Below are positions 8,589 through 17,213 of a DNA stretch of 64,000 bases, piece by piece. The position numbers and the translations under genes were made by a program. Positions within the stretch are counted from its first letter, which is position 1. Each line of letters starts with the position of its first letter. A model generated the notes under the pieces. The model searched no databases. It was not told the DNA's origin and saw only the letters and a program-made list of their open reading frames with translations. Source of the DNA: Ectobacillus polymachus (GTDB lineage Bacteria; Bacillota; Bacilli; Bacillales; Bacillaceae_G); contig NZ_JBLREB010000001.1 of the NCBI RefSeq assembly GCF_048159605.1, forward strand, positions 248,001-312,000. Direction: 5' to 3'.

Positions 8589-9623
8589 ATGTCTTCAATT
8601 AATGAAGTTGCCAAACTGGCCAATGTTTCGAAAAGCACAGTATCAAATGTTTTCAGTCAAAAAAGACCTATTAGCAAGGAGGTGACCGAACGAGTTCTGC
8701 AGGCTGCAAAAGAATTGAAATATAAACCAAATTATTTAGCAAGAAGTTTAGCCATTAAGCAAACGAGAATTATTGGTATTAACATGCCGCGAGAAAGGGC
8801 GAAATTCAGTCAATTTCATCTGTCTCTATTAAACGGAGTATTGAGCGAATGTTATGAGAAGGGGTATCGACTGCTTATCAATTCATTGGCGGATACTTTT
8901 AAGGAAAAAGTCGAGTTTATTGCTTCTGATCCAGTAGATGGAGAGATTATTCTGGATCCAGCGGATGATAAGGACAAGAGAATGGAAGACAGAATGAATC
9001 AAGGTGTACCCTTTGTTGTCGTAGGAAAGCCCCCTAAGATTCTTGAAACCTCCATTCCCTACGTTGACAATGATAATTTCGCCGTCGGTTCACAAGTAAC
9101 GCAATATTTATTATCTCTTGGTCATAAAAGGATACTTTTTCTAAATGCTCCTAAATACCGCACAGTGAGCATCGATCGTTATCAAGGATATAAGCATGCC
9201 TTGACTTCGGCAGGCTTACCAAATGATGCAGATTTGGCGTCATTTTTGGAGGAGAGTAAAACATCCGCAGAGTTTGGATACGAGCAAACAAAAGCTATAT
9301 TAAATACGGGTTCAAATATTACAGCAATTATAACCGATTCATATAAGATGGCTATCGGTGTATATCGCGCGGCGGAAGAGCTTGGATATTGTATTCCTGA
9401 TGATTTATCCGTTATTTCGTTTAGTAATGACTCGACATACGCCGATGTGTTAAAGCCTCCCTTAACATGCGTTGATCTAAATGCAGAAATACTTGGAAGG
9501 GAAGCAGCTAAATTACTTTTAGAAAGACTGGAGGAAAAAAACTCCATAGTTAAACGAATCATTATACCTTCTGAATTTGTAGAACGCGGTTCTTGTAAAA
9601 GAGCCAACAAGGAAACTAAATAA
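8589..9623 (+). CDS. LacI/GalR family transcriptional regulator
   Basis: A 344-residue repressor. The N-terminus SSINEVAKLANVSKSTVSNV is a LacI helix-turn-helix, followed by the hinge helix PNYLARSLAIKQTRIIGI and a periplasmic-binding-protein-like sugar-sensing core ending near GSCKRA. The start is fixed by ACGGAGGTAAGG upstream. Two AAACCGGTTT palindromes in front of the gene are the likely operators, so it probably represses itself and the MFS gene downstream, about 110 bp away on the same strand. The inducer is unknown. Confidence 0.88.
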   Translation: MSSINEVAKLANVSKSTVSNVFSQKRPISKEVTERVLQAAKELKYKPNYLARSLAIKQTRIIGINMPRERAKFSQFHLSLLNGVLSECYEKGYRLLINSLADTFKEKVEFIASDPVDGEIILDPADDKDKRMEDRMNQGVPFVVVGKPPKILETSIPYVDNDNFAVGSQVTQYLLSLGHKRILFLNAPKYRTVSIDRYQGYKHALTSAGLPNDADLASFLEESKTSAEFGYEQTKAILNTGSNITAIITDSYKMAIGVYRAAEELGYCIPDDLSVISFSNDSTYADVLKPPLTCVDLNAEILGREAAKLLLERLEEKNSIVKRIIIPSEFVERGSCKRANKETK

Positions 9624-9638
9624 CTTTAGGAGGCTTTT

Positions 9639-9727
9639 ATGGCTATTTCACTAAAAAAATTTCAGAGGTAGAGAGATATCGGATAGAATCATTATGTAGT
9701 CCAATTTATATTCAGAATAAGGAGTAA
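9639..9727 (+). pseudogene. Short ORF broken at an A7 run
   Basis: TTAGGAGG stands 6 nt before an ATG at 9639, but the frame stops after 10 codons (MAISLKKFQR). If the A7 run at 9653-9659 had eight A's, the frame would read on as a 29-residue peptide (MAISLKKISEVERYRIES, then CSPIYIQNKE) ending at the TAA at 9725-9727. The last codons AAG GAG TAA also form the ribosome site of the next gene. It is either a decayed or slippage-dependent small gene, or a one-base sequence error. No family recognised. Confidence 0.4.
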
Positions 9728-9732
9728 ATGAA

Positions 9733-10950
9733 TTGCTACTAGTTAAGAACAAAACAGAAAGTCCTTCTTTGCTTTCAAACTCTACAAAAATCTTTTTAAT
9801 CATCCTTTGTTTAAACGGTATTGCTAATAGTTTATCGAATATATTTGTAAACATTTTCTTATATAAAGTTTCTCAAAACTTATATGAGGTAGCGCTATTT
9901 AACTTCGTATCTTATGTTGTATGGATGCCAACGTTTTTATATGCAGGTATCTTAAGTAAAAAAATAAATCGAAAGATAAGTATTGTTATTGGAAGTATAT
10001 TGCAATTGGTGTTTTATCTCTGTATCATTCTGTTCGGAAAAGCCTCTGTTGATATGGTAATTCCGCTTGGCATAATTTTTGGAGTTGGATCCGGGTTTTA
10101 TTGGCTATCGGTTAATGTACTTACAGTAGATTATACAAATAATAACAATAGAGATTGGTTTAATGCTTTAAATGGAATTTTTCACTCCATTTCACAAATG
10201 ATCGGTCCTTTGGCTGCAGGGTGGATTGTGGTAATGTTCCCAGGATTTATGGGGTATAAAACAATTTTTACTTTATCTTTTTTGTTCTTTCTTGCATCTA
10301 TGCTTTTAACTTTCTTTTTGCCAAACACAAAAGAAAAGAATGTTTTTGATTATAAATCTATGTTTCGTATGTATGGAAACAAAGAATGGAGATATATGGC
10401 GTATGTTTTCAGTAGCTTAGCATTTCGCGATGGAGTCTTGTCTTTTATTATTTGGATTTGGGTCTACATGGTTACGAAAAGTGAGGGATTACTGGGAAAC
10501 TACGCTTTTATTACTACAGCTTTCTCTGTGATTACTTTTTATATAATCGGACGTTTTGGAAGGCAAGAACGGAAATGGAATTTTATCGTCTGGGCAAGCT
10601 TATTACTAAGTCTCTCTATTTTTTTACTTGTTTTCCATATAAATTATATTACTTTACTTGTTTACGGATTAACCTCTGCTGTCTGTACTCCGTTGTTTCA
10701 GATTCCCTTTAATACTTTGTCATTAAATTCAATTTCTAAATTTGATGAGAATGGGAAGTTAAGAATTGAAATGGTAGTATCGAGAGAACTCGCGTTAAGT
10801 GTAGGTCGTATACCGAGTGTAGGATGTGTCATGCTCATCTATTTTCTAAATGACAATCCTGCAGCAGTGATTCCTTATTTTATGGCACTGTTAATTTTAA
10901 TTGGGTTGTCTTCTCTCTACTTTTTACGCGAGTATAAGCATACGTTATAA
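9733..10950 (+). CDS. MFS family transporter, probably sugar-related
   Basis: A 405-residue protein with about 12 membrane segments and a basic loop, LSKKINRKISIVIG, after the second segment, as in the major facilitator superfamily. The TTG at 9733 was chosen because AAGGAG lies 8 nt upstream; the ATG at 9728 is out of frame and stops at once. Its position behind a LacI-type regulator suggests uptake or export of a sugar or glycoside, but the substrate cannot be read from the sequence and no catabolic enzyme follows. Confidence 0.78.
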   Translation: MLLVKNKTESPSLLSNSTKIFLIILCLNGIANSLSNIFVNIFLYKVSQNLYEVALFNFVSYVVWMPTFLYAGILSKKINRKISIVIGSILQLVFYLCIILFGKASVDMVIPLGIIFGVGSGFYWLSVNVLTVDYTNNNNRDWFNALNGIFHSISQMIGPLAAGWIVVMFPGFMGYKTIFTLSFLFFLASMLLTFFLPNTKEKNVFDYKSMFRMYGNKEWRYMAYVFSSLAFRDGVLSFIIWIWVYMVTKSEGLLGNYAFITTAFSVITFYIIGRFGRQERKWNFIVWASLLLSLSIFLLVFHINYITLLVYGLTSAVCTPLFQIPFNTLSLNSISKFDENGKLRIEMVVSRELALSVGRIPSVGCVMLIYFLNDNPAAVIPYFMALLILIGLSSLYFLREYKHTL

Positions 10951-11271
10951 ATAGTGATTGGAACATGTGGAGCGAATCTCGCAACTTATATAAAAAGATG
11001 GGGCTGTCTAAAAAGTGCCAATGAAAAACAAATGTTTTTCGTTGGCATATTTTATTTTTCGACTGTTTTATTGACAGTAGGTAGTGGTCGCGGCTCCTAT
11101 TATCCGAAAAACATAGTGGCCGAACTTTACAAAATTTCATTATAGATACCTATATATTGCCTAATGCTGTAGTCATCCTTTTATATTAATATATCAGCAT
11201 ATATTAAATGGTGTTAGTGTTATAGTATAATAAATTAAACTGTTATCTGTACATAATTTTGTAGGGGGTTG
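10951..11271. other. Intergenic region with a transposon-end-like hairpin
   Basis: This 321-bp gap holds GGGGCTGTCTAAAAAGTGCC at about 11000-11019, which resembles the GGGCTGTC... ends of IS1182-type elements, merging into a 15-bp imperfect hairpin at 11016-11047 (TGCCAATGAAAAACA with TGTTTTTCGTTGGCA, 2-nt centre). No transposase remains. The hairpin could also terminate the MFS transcript. The rest is AT-rich with no clear gene. Confidence 0.35.
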
Positions 11272-12444
11272 ATGATTTTGTTTTGTACGAAGTGTGGTGC
11301 ACCTATTGAAATAAACAATAAATTCTGTTCATCCTGTGGTGAAAAACTTGAACAAGATAAAAACTATGAAACAAATATAAATAATAGTCAGGATACTTAT
11401 TCTCGAACCTCGTCCCGAAAAGAAGAGTATGTGAAAGGTCTTTCCGATCAAGTTAGAGGGACTTTTTCACAAGCCACTCAAAAAATAAATTCAATGGTTG
11501 GGGAGGAAGGGAATATAGACCTGAATTTACGGGATGTTTTTTCAGCAGTTTTGCAGAGGCATTCGAAAGAGGAAGGAGAAATCTTGCTTACATCAGGTAC
11601 AAAACTGACAACACCTAGTGAACGGGATATTTCTACATCTTGGCCAAAGCCTTGGTTATTCTCTAGAGTCTTTTTTGTACTTGCCATTACCTATATCTGT
11701 TTGTATATTTGTACATATTTCTTTGAAAGCACTAATACCATTCCTGGTCTAATTATGATTGGATCGTTTACTGTCCCTTTTTCGTTACTTATTTTTTTCT
11801 GGGAAACAAATGCACCACGAAATATAAGTGTTTATGAGATTTCAAAAATGTTTTTTATTGGTGGTACATCTTCTCTTGTTATAACGCTGTTTTTATATTC
11901 TTTTATTTCAGTCAATGAAATAGATGTTACTGGGGCTGTAATTATTGGTATAGTAGAAGAGTTAGGGAAACTTGTGATTATTGCTTACTTTATCTATAAA
12001 ATAAATCCAAAGTACATCTTAAATGGTCTTCTAATAGGTGCAGCAATCGGTGCAGGATTTGCATCATTCGAATCAGCAGGCTATGCTTACAATTTAGGTA
12101 CTCTCTATGGAAATCATTCTATGCTTTCTATAATTTTTAGTCGGGCTTGGGAATCGATGGGGACACACACTGTATGGGCTGCTATTTCGGGTGCTGCATT
12201 GGTCTACGCCAAAGGAAGCCAACCATTGAAAAGAGATCACTTTTTCAGTAATAAATTTATCAAAATATTTTCAGTTCCTGTTATTTTACATGCACTATGG
12301 GATATGCCCTTTCAAATAATGGATAATCTTGGATTTATCGTTTTAATTATAACAGCATGGCTCTTTATCTTTGTCTTTATTAATGCAGGGTTAAAACAGA
12401 TTACGCGAATAAATTTTGAAGAAACACCATCATCTCTCAATTAA
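11272..12444 (+). CDS. PrsW family intramembrane protease with N-terminal zinc ribbon
   Basis: A 390-residue membrane protein. Residues about 3-27 (FCTKCGAPIEIN..FCSSCGEKL) form a CxxC...CxxC zinc ribbon; a polar linker follows to about residue 130, then about eight membrane segments. The core has the PrsW signatures EELGKLVIIAYF (EExxK), GAGFASFESAGYA (FExxxY), GTHTVWAAISG and LHALWDMP. PrsW of B. subtilis makes the site-1 cut in anti-sigma factor RsiW; proteins with a cytoplasmic zinc ribbon are a common variant of unknown substrate. The ATG at 11272 follows AGGGGG; a TTG at 11269 is also in frame. Confidence 0.82.
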   Translation: MILFCTKCGAPIEINNKFCSSCGEKLEQDKNYETNINNSQDTYSRTSSRKEEYVKGLSDQVRGTFSQATQKINSMVGEEGNIDLNLRDVFSAVLQRHSKEEGEILLTSGTKLTTPSERDISTSWPKPWLFSRVFFVLAITYICLYICTYFFESTNTIPGLIMIGSFTVPFSLLIFFWETNAPRNISVYEISKMFFIGGTSSLVITLFLYSFISVNEIDVTGAVIIGIVEELGKLVIIAYFIYKINPKYILNGLLIGAAIGAGFASFESAGYAYNLGTLYGNHSMLSIIFSRAWESMGTHTVWAAISGAALVYAKGSQPLKRDHFFSNKFIKIFSVPVILHALWDMPFQIMDNLGFIVLIITAWLFIFVFINAGLKQITRINFEETPSSLN

Positions 12445-12504
12445 AACTAAAATTAAATTAAGAAGGTCATTATGTTTCTATTATTATACTGATATTCCAT
12501 CACC

Positions 12505-12533
12505 AGCCTTAATTCCATTCAGGAATTAGGGCT
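12505..12533 (+). terminator. Hairpin terminator after the PrsW gene
   Basis: AGCCTTAATTCC pairs with GGAATTAGGGCT (one T-G position) around a 5-nt loop, followed by ATTTCTATTT. Confidence 0.65.
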
Positions 12534-12556
12534 ATTTCTATTTAGGAGGAATTTTG

Positions 12557-12702
12557 ATGAAAACCTTATAAAAGAAAACCGCAAATGGACATTTGGATTT
12601 TGTGCTATCCTTTCATTTATTTTACTATTAAGAAGTGATACTATAATAAATATATATTTTGAATATTCATACATATTTAAAATAATAGAGACAACTAATT
12701 AA
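12557..12702 (+). pseudogene. Frameshifted small membrane peptide gene
   Basis: TAGGAGG stands 8 nt upstream of an ATG at 12557, but the frame reads only MKTL and stops. Adding one A to the A4 run after the ATG would give a 48-residue peptide (MKNLIKENRKWTFGFCAILS...) with one hydrophobic segment, ending at 12702. Family unknown. It may be a decayed gene or a one-base sequence error. Confidence 0.4.
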
Positions 12703-12754
12703 TAAAGCTATTTTACATTTCATGCAATGTTCATACAAAAGGGGACGGTTCATC

Positions 12755-13660
12755 TTGAGAAAGTCTGTTGTGTTTTTATTTCTTGTATTGGCAAATCTGT
12801 TTTGGGCAGGCAATTATGTATTTGGAAAATATGTTGTAGCTGAAATGTCACCGTTACAAATTACTTTTTCCCGCTGGATGCTGGCAGTGATATTACTGTT
12901 TCCTATCGCCCATTTTATTGAGCATCCAGACTGGAAGCAGGTATGGAGGAAGTGGAAGCTTCTGTTGCCGATGGGAGCACTAGGGATTATCGGTTATAAC
13001 TTCTTCTTGTACATCGCACTTCAATATACTACATCCTTGAATGCAGCGCTAATTAACTCATTAAACCCAGCGTTAATTGTGTTGTTTTCTTTTTTATTTT
13101 TAGGGGAAAAGCTTGCTCCTAAAAATATTGTAGGCTTGTTTGTATCGCTGTTTGGCGTGCTATTAATTTTAACTAAGGGGCAGCTCCAGCAGATTTTTAC
13201 GATTCATTATAATGAAGGCGATCTGTTAATGCTGTTTGTCATTTTTATTTGGACTGTGTATTCCATTTTAGGAAGAAGGCAAAAGGGAATTCCGCCTATT
13301 TCCGCCACCGCGGTTTCTGCCTTTCTTGGTCTTCTTCTTGTTCTTCCATTTGTGATTGCTACTGGGATTCACTTGCCGCATAGTGAACGAGCAATAGTGG
13401 GAATTTTGTATATTGGTCTTTTTCCATCTGTTGGATCGTTTGTATTCTGGAATACAGCAGTAAGCCAAATCGGTGCAAGTAGAGCAAGCATATATTTGAA
13501 CTTGATTACCGTATTTACAGCTATTATTAGCGCTTTTCTAGGACAACCAATTACTATGATTCAAATCCTAGGCGGATTGCTTGTGTTCTTTGGGGTTTAC
13601 TTAACGAGTAAAAAAACGAGTAAAACCAAAGTGGTTCAACCGGATGTAGTGGATATGTAA
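12755..13660 (+). CDS. EamA/DMT family transporter
   Basis: A 301-residue protein with ten predicted membrane segments in two EamA repeats of five. The first begins with VLANLFWAGNYVFGKYVV and contains NAALINSLNPALIVLFSFLFLGE; the second ends with LGGLLVFFGVYLTSKK. Drug/metabolite transporters of this type export amino acids, metabolites or drugs; the substrate is unknown. TTG 12755 (RKSVVFLF) is preferred because AAGGGGACGG lies about 7 nt upstream; the longer frame from ATG 12722 lacks a site. A MarR-type gene follows on the same strand. Confidence 0.82.
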   Translation: MRKSVVFLFLVLANLFWAGNYVFGKYVVAEMSPLQITFSRWMLAVILLFPIAHFIEHPDWKQVWRKWKLLLPMGALGIIGYNFFLYIALQYTTSLNAALINSLNPALIVLFSFLFLGEKLAPKNIVGLFVSLFGVLLILTKGQLQQIFTIHYNEGDLLMLFVIFIWTVYSILGRRQKGIPPISATAVSAFLGLLLVLPFVIATGIHLPHSERAIVGILYIGLFPSVGSFVFWNTAVSQIGASRASIYLNLITVFTAIISAFLGQPITMIQILGGLLVFFGVYLTSKKTSKTKVVQPDVVDM

Positions 13661-13713
13661 TCATGGAACGTAAATTTCGCAGCTTATACATAGTCTAGTA
13701 AGAAAAAATAGTT

Positions 13714-13739
13714 TATAATTAAACTGTTCAGATCTGAAC
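13714..13739 (+). promoter_or_regulatory. Promoter -10 and palindromic operator of the MarR-type gene
   Basis: TATAAT at 13714-13719 is followed by a perfect 14-bp palindrome, GTTCAGATCTGAAC (13726-13739), which would cover the transcription start. Palindromes of this size and position are typical MarR-family autoregulatory operators. Confidence 0.65.
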
Positions 13740-13765
13740 TATTACAATAGAAGAAGGTGAGATTC

Positions 13766-14218
13766 TTGCCTCAAGATACAAGTACAAACCGTACAAGTGA
13801 AGTTATTCAATCTTTTACATCCGTAAATCGAACGCTTTTGACATTTACGCAGCAAAATGCTAGCAGCCTGGGGTTAACTGTACCGCAAATGGGGATCTTA
13901 AATACGATTTATATAGGACCTTCGATTACATTAAAGGCAATTACAGAAAAACTTGCACTTCCAAAGAGTACAGTGAGCGTAAATGTAGATGGACTTGTAA
14001 ATCTCGGTTTAGTAGAACGAGCACAATCTGCAGAGGACCGACGAGAAATCCATGTAACAGTAACAGCAAAGGGAGAGGAGGCAGCAAAAGCTTCTATTCA
14101 GAATGCCTCTTCATTTCGAGCGATGAAGATTGCCTTGCAGTCTCTTTCTGAGGAAGAAATTACTACACTGCTCCGATTACATTCACAATTACTTTCCTCG
14201 TTACAAACTGTTAAGTAA
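13766..14218 (+). CDS. MarR family transcriptional regulator
   Basis: A 150-residue winged-helix regulator. The core ITLKAITEKLALPKSTVSVNVDGLVNLGLVER, followed by AEDRREIHVTVTAKGEE, is the MarR DNA-binding helix and wing. A TTG start at 13766 is chosen with AGAAGGTGAG upstream; an in-frame GTG at 13757 overlaps that site. The 14-bp palindrome just before the gene is the probable operator. The DMT transporter immediately upstream is a possible target, although its own promoter region lacks an obvious copy of the palindrome. Inducer unknown. Confidence 0.85.
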   Translation: MPQDTSTNRTSEVIQSFTSVNRTLLTFTQQNASSLGLTVPQMGILNTIYIGPSITLKAITEKLALPKSTVSVNVDGLVNLGLVERAQSAEDRREIHVTVTAKGEEAAKASIQNASSFRAMKIALQSLSEEEITTLLRLHSQLLSSLQTVK

Positions 14219-14253
14219 GAGTTCTCTTTCAGTAGGAAGAATATGACTTTTTG

Positions 14254-14280
14254 AAGTGAAGGATTTTCCTTCACTTTTTT
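14254..14280 (+). terminator. Intrinsic terminator of the MarR-type gene
   Basis: A 9-bp stem, AAGTGAAGG/CCTTCACTT, with a 5-nt loop is followed by TTTT. Confidence 0.85.
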
Positions 14281-14429
14281 CTATTCATAATACTTTATGG
14301 AAATTTGTTACACAAATACGTTAATCCATACGCTATAATGGAATAGAGCTTAATGTTTTTATCGTTACTTATAGTGACTATCATAATGTAATAGTTTAAT
14401 AGGGTAGTAAAGAAATGAGGATGTTTATC

Positions 14430-15371
14430 ATGAAATCGAAAGTTTTTAAGTGGGTAGTGAGTATTGCTTTGATTCTCCTAATTGGTGGGGGAGTTTTTGC
14501 ATTCACTGTGTATCAAAAGGTATCGAAAACAATGAATCAAATTCATCAATCACTTGATCGAGAGCATTCACCTGAGCGTACTCAGGATGTGAGTGCAAAG
14601 GCCAAAAAACCAATCTCGATTCTTTTACTCGGTATTGATCCGGTTGGAGTAGATGAATTGGGCACTAAAACGGAAACGTATGGTCGTTCTGATACGATTA
14701 TGCTTTTGACATTAAATCCAAATACAAAATCGATGAAGACACTTAGTATTCCACGTGATACGTACGGAGAAATTGTCGGAAAGAATGAGAACGATAATAT
14801 TAACCGTGCTTATGCATTTGGGAATATTAATATGGCTGTGAACACAATTGAAAAGTATATAAATGTACCGATTGATTACTATGTCACGGTAGATACAAGT
14901 TCAGTGAAGGATATTGTCAATATTCTTGGTGGGATTGATGTAAATAACAACCATGACTTTTCGGTTGACGGAACTCATTTTCCGGAGGGAGTAGTTCATT
15001 TAACGGGAGAGACAGCAGAAGCGTACCTTCGAGATCGTGAAAATGATCCGAATGGCGACTTCGGCCGGCAAGAAAGAGTTCGGAGCGTAGTGAATGCTAC
15101 CATCAAAAAGGGAGCAGACATTCAGACACTTCCTAACCTAGAACCGATCCTAACAGCTGTTGGAAAAGATGTAAAAACAAATCTTAGCCAAGATGATATG
15201 ATTTCGATGATTCAAAACTATAAAGATTGCCGAAACAACAATGAAGAGCTGCAAATGCTTGGTGGTGAGGGCTTCTTCACGGGTACGATGTGGCATTATC
15301 GTGTGAAGGACGATACAAAAAAAGAAATTACGAATAAATTGCGACAAAACCTTGAGATTCCACAACAATAA
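14430..15371 (+). CDS. LCP (LytR-CpsA-Psr) family wall polymer ligase
   Basis: About 313 residues: a short basic N-terminus, one membrane anchor (FKWVVSIALILLIGGGVFAF) and an extracellular LCP domain from about residue 55. Conserved blocks are ILLLGIDP, RSDTIMLLTLN, KTLSIPRDTYGEI, INRAYAFG and YLRDRENDPNGDFGRQERV, which include the Arg and Asp residues that bind the polyprenyl-pyrophosphate substrate. LCP enzymes attach teichoic acids and other glycopolymers to peptidoglycan. ATG codons at 14415, 14421 and 14430 are in frame; 14430 is preferred because ATGAGG lies 9 nt upstream. Monocistronic. Confidence 0.88.
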   Translation: MKSKVFKWVVSIALILLIGGGVFAFTVYQKVSKTMNQIHQSLDREHSPERTQDVSAKAKKPISILLLGIDPVGVDELGTKTETYGRSDTIMLLTLNPNTKSMKTLSIPRDTYGEIVGKNENDNINRAYAFGNINMAVNTIEKYINVPIDYYVTVDTSSVKDIVNILGGIDVNNNHDFSVDGTHFPEGVVHLTGETAEAYLRDRENDPNGDFGRQERVRSVVNATIKKGADIQTLPNLEPILTAVGKDVKTNLSQDDMISMIQNYKDCRNNNEELQMLGGEGFFTGTMWHYRVKDDTKKEITNKLRQNLEIPQQ

Positions 15372-15394
15372 TAGCTTTATGCATAGGTGGAAGG

Positions 15395-15427
15395 AAGATC
15401 AGCTTTTAAGACGAGCTGATCTTTTTT
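15395..15427 (+). terminator. Intrinsic terminator of the LCP gene
   Basis: A 10-bp stem (AAGATCAGCT/AGCTGATCTT) is followed by TTTT. Confidence 0.88.
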
Positions 15428-15553
15428 ACTAGTTATTACCAAAAATCCCCTCCTATATTAAAGGTAGATAAATTACAATTTACTAGAATCCCCTTTAATT
15501 TTTTCAATTTTCGAATTAATATAAAGGTAACCCGTAAAAAGGAGAGATATTCA

Positions 15554-16171
15554 TTGAATGCATTAATATTCCAACAACCACCTACTCTTGAGAATAATAG
15601 AGTTAAGCTTGTTCCTATGCAGCAAGAACATGCACCTTTACTTTATAAAATTTGTAACCATGATCTATGGACACATATGCTTGGCAATATCGAAAAGGAA
15701 GAGGATATGGAAAAGTGGGTTGCGAACGCATTGCGAGGGCGTCAAGCGAAGACCTCACTGCCATTTGTGGTAATGTTAAAGGAATCAAAACAGGTGATTG
15801 GGACGACGCGAGTCTATGATATGAGTAACAAAATGAAATCCTGTGAAATTGGGTATACATGGTATGCTATGCCTTATCAAAGAACGTACGTTAATTCTGA
15901 CTGCAAATACTTATTACTACAATATTGTTTTGAGCAACTAGAATACATACGAGTACAATTTAAAACAGATGAATGGAATATTCGCTCGCAAAAAGCCATT
16001 GAACGATTAGGCGCGGTTAAGGAAGGAATTATCCGTAACGAAAGAATCCATATTAATGGGTATATTCGCAACGCGGTGCTATATTCGATCACGAATCAAG
16101 ATTGGATGGAAGTAAAACAGAAATTTCTTAAACGTGAAAAAGAATACACGAAGACGCAGAATCAGGCTTAA
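15554..16171 (+). CDS. GNAT family N-acetyltransferase (RimJ/RimL type)
   Basis: A 205-residue acetyltransferase. LENNRVKLVPMQQEHAPLLYKI is the usual N-terminal start of RimJ/RimL-type enzymes; IGTTRVYDM, CEIGYTWYAMPYQRTYVNSDCK and NIRSQKAIERLGAVKEGIIRN are the core strands, acetyl-CoA loop and helix that follows. Such enzymes acetylate protein N-termini, amino acids or antibiotics; the substrate is unknown. A TTG start at 15554 follows GGAGAG at 7 nt; the ATG at 15558 is out of frame. Single gene between terminators. Confidence 0.82.
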   Translation: MNALIFQQPPTLENNRVKLVPMQQEHAPLLYKICNHDLWTHMLGNIEKEEDMEKWVANALRGRQAKTSLPFVVMLKESKQVIGTTRVYDMSNKMKSCEIGYTWYAMPYQRTYVNSDCKYLLLQYCFEQLEYIRVQFKTDEWNIRSQKAIERLGAVKEGIIRNERIHINGYIRNAVLYSITNQDWMEVKQKFLKREKEYTKTQNQA

Positions 16172-16191
16172 TGGTGTATGTATTCATAGTT

Positions 16192-16221
16192 AAGAACCCT
16201 CCATGGTGAGGGTTCTTTTCC
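16192..16221 (+). terminator. Intrinsic terminator of the acetyltransferase gene
   Basis: A 10-bp stem, AAGAACCCTC/GAGGGTTCTT, with a 6-nt loop is followed by TTCC. Confidence 0.85.
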
Positions 16222-16263
16222 TTTTCCTTTAGAAGTAGGAGTCTTCACGTCTAAAGTGATAAA

Positions 16264-16421
16264 ATAAAGTGAAACTTCCCTCGGTGGGGGTTTTTTCTCA
16301 TCCCCCACCGAGGGTTAGCCCGCCCAATACGGACTTTTACGGGCAGTTGTCCACCACTTAGCCTTTTCAGTTTTCTCTAAGCCTTGAAGTGGGGGCTTAC
16401 TGCCCGTTAAAGCGGGATAAA
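16264..16421 (+). repeat. Structured interspersed repeat, copy A (full length)
   Basis: This ~158-bp element shares nearly its whole length with the copy at 43282-43427. It has a perfect 13-bp hairpin at 16278-16314 (CCCTCGGTGGGGG/CCCCCACCGAGGG) and a second, long-range pairing of ACGGGCAG (16339-16346) with CTGCCCGT (16400-16407), enclosing an imperfect CCACTT/AAGTGG stem. It begins AAAGTGAAACTTCCC and ends GCGGGATAAA. It resembles the short RNA-structured or MITE-like repeats known from Bacillus genomes; no ORF inside. Confidence 0.8.
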
Positions 16422-16538
16422 CCGTGCATACCTTTTCTTTTCTTTGTAGTTCGTAGATTGTACAAATGGATTTCACTTGTTTTTCGTTTTTATGCGATAT
16501 AGTGAAAGTAGTATGCACGGGAGAGGAGAATTGACTCT

Positions 16539-17213
16539 ATGAATATATTGCTAGCAGAAGATGATCTACAACTCGGTGAACTAGTTGCCCATATGCTGAA
16601 GAAAAAGGGCGGTTATCATGTAGATTGGGTAACAAGGGGTGACGATGCCTACGATTATGCGATTGCCTCGCACTATGATGTGCTGATTCTAGATTGGATG
16701 ATGCCCGGCGAAGATGGAGTGAATCTATGCCGTCATTTGCGTAAAGAGGGGCTTAAAGGTGCCATTTTAATATTAACTGCTAAGGATGCTTTGCAGGACC
16801 GTATACAGGGGCTAGATTCGGGTGCAGATGATTATTTAGTGAAGCCCTTTGAAATAGACGAATTACTTGCACGGCTACGCGCGTTATCACGGCGAAATTA
16901 TGCTCCGATTCAGGAAGAAATCGTCCGAATTCATGATTTAACATTAAATCGAACGAGCCATACGGTATTTCAAGGGAATGAAGAGGTACTGCTTACGCCG
17001 CGAGAATTTCAATTATTGGATCTGTTAGTTCAAAATCAGGGACAAGTGCTGCCAAGAGAGATTATACTTGATCGAATATGGGGCTATGATGCAGATGTAT
17101 CGGTAAAAACGATCGATGCGACGGTGAAGCTGCTGCGAAAGAAGCTAAACATACCGCGAAATCAAGGATGGATTCAAAGCATAAGGGGGGTAGGCTACAA
17201 ACTTGAATCATAA
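16539..17213 (+). CDS. OmpR/PhoB-type response regulator
   Basis: A 224-residue two-component response regulator. Residues 1-120 form the receiver domain, with the acidic pocket in AEDD, the phosphoacceptor Asp in DVLILDWMMPGEDG and the Lys in VKPFEIDELLARLRA. Residues about 130-224 form the winged-helix DNA-binding domain, ending VSVKTIDATVKLLRKKLN...IQSIRGVGYKLES. The gene overlaps the histidine kinase gene by 11 nt, so the pair forms one operon. The stimulus is unknown. Confidence 0.92.
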   Translation: MNILLAEDDLQLGELVAHMLKKKGGYHVDWVTRGDDAYDYAIASHYDVLILDWMMPGEDGVNLCRHLRKEGLKGAILILTAKDALQDRIQGLDSGADDYLVKPFEIDELLARLRALSRRNYAPIQEEIVRIHDLTLNRTSHTVFQGNEEVLLTPREFQLLDLLVQNQGQVLPREIILDRIWGYDADVSVKTIDATVKLLRKKLNIPRNQGWIQSIRGVGYKLES

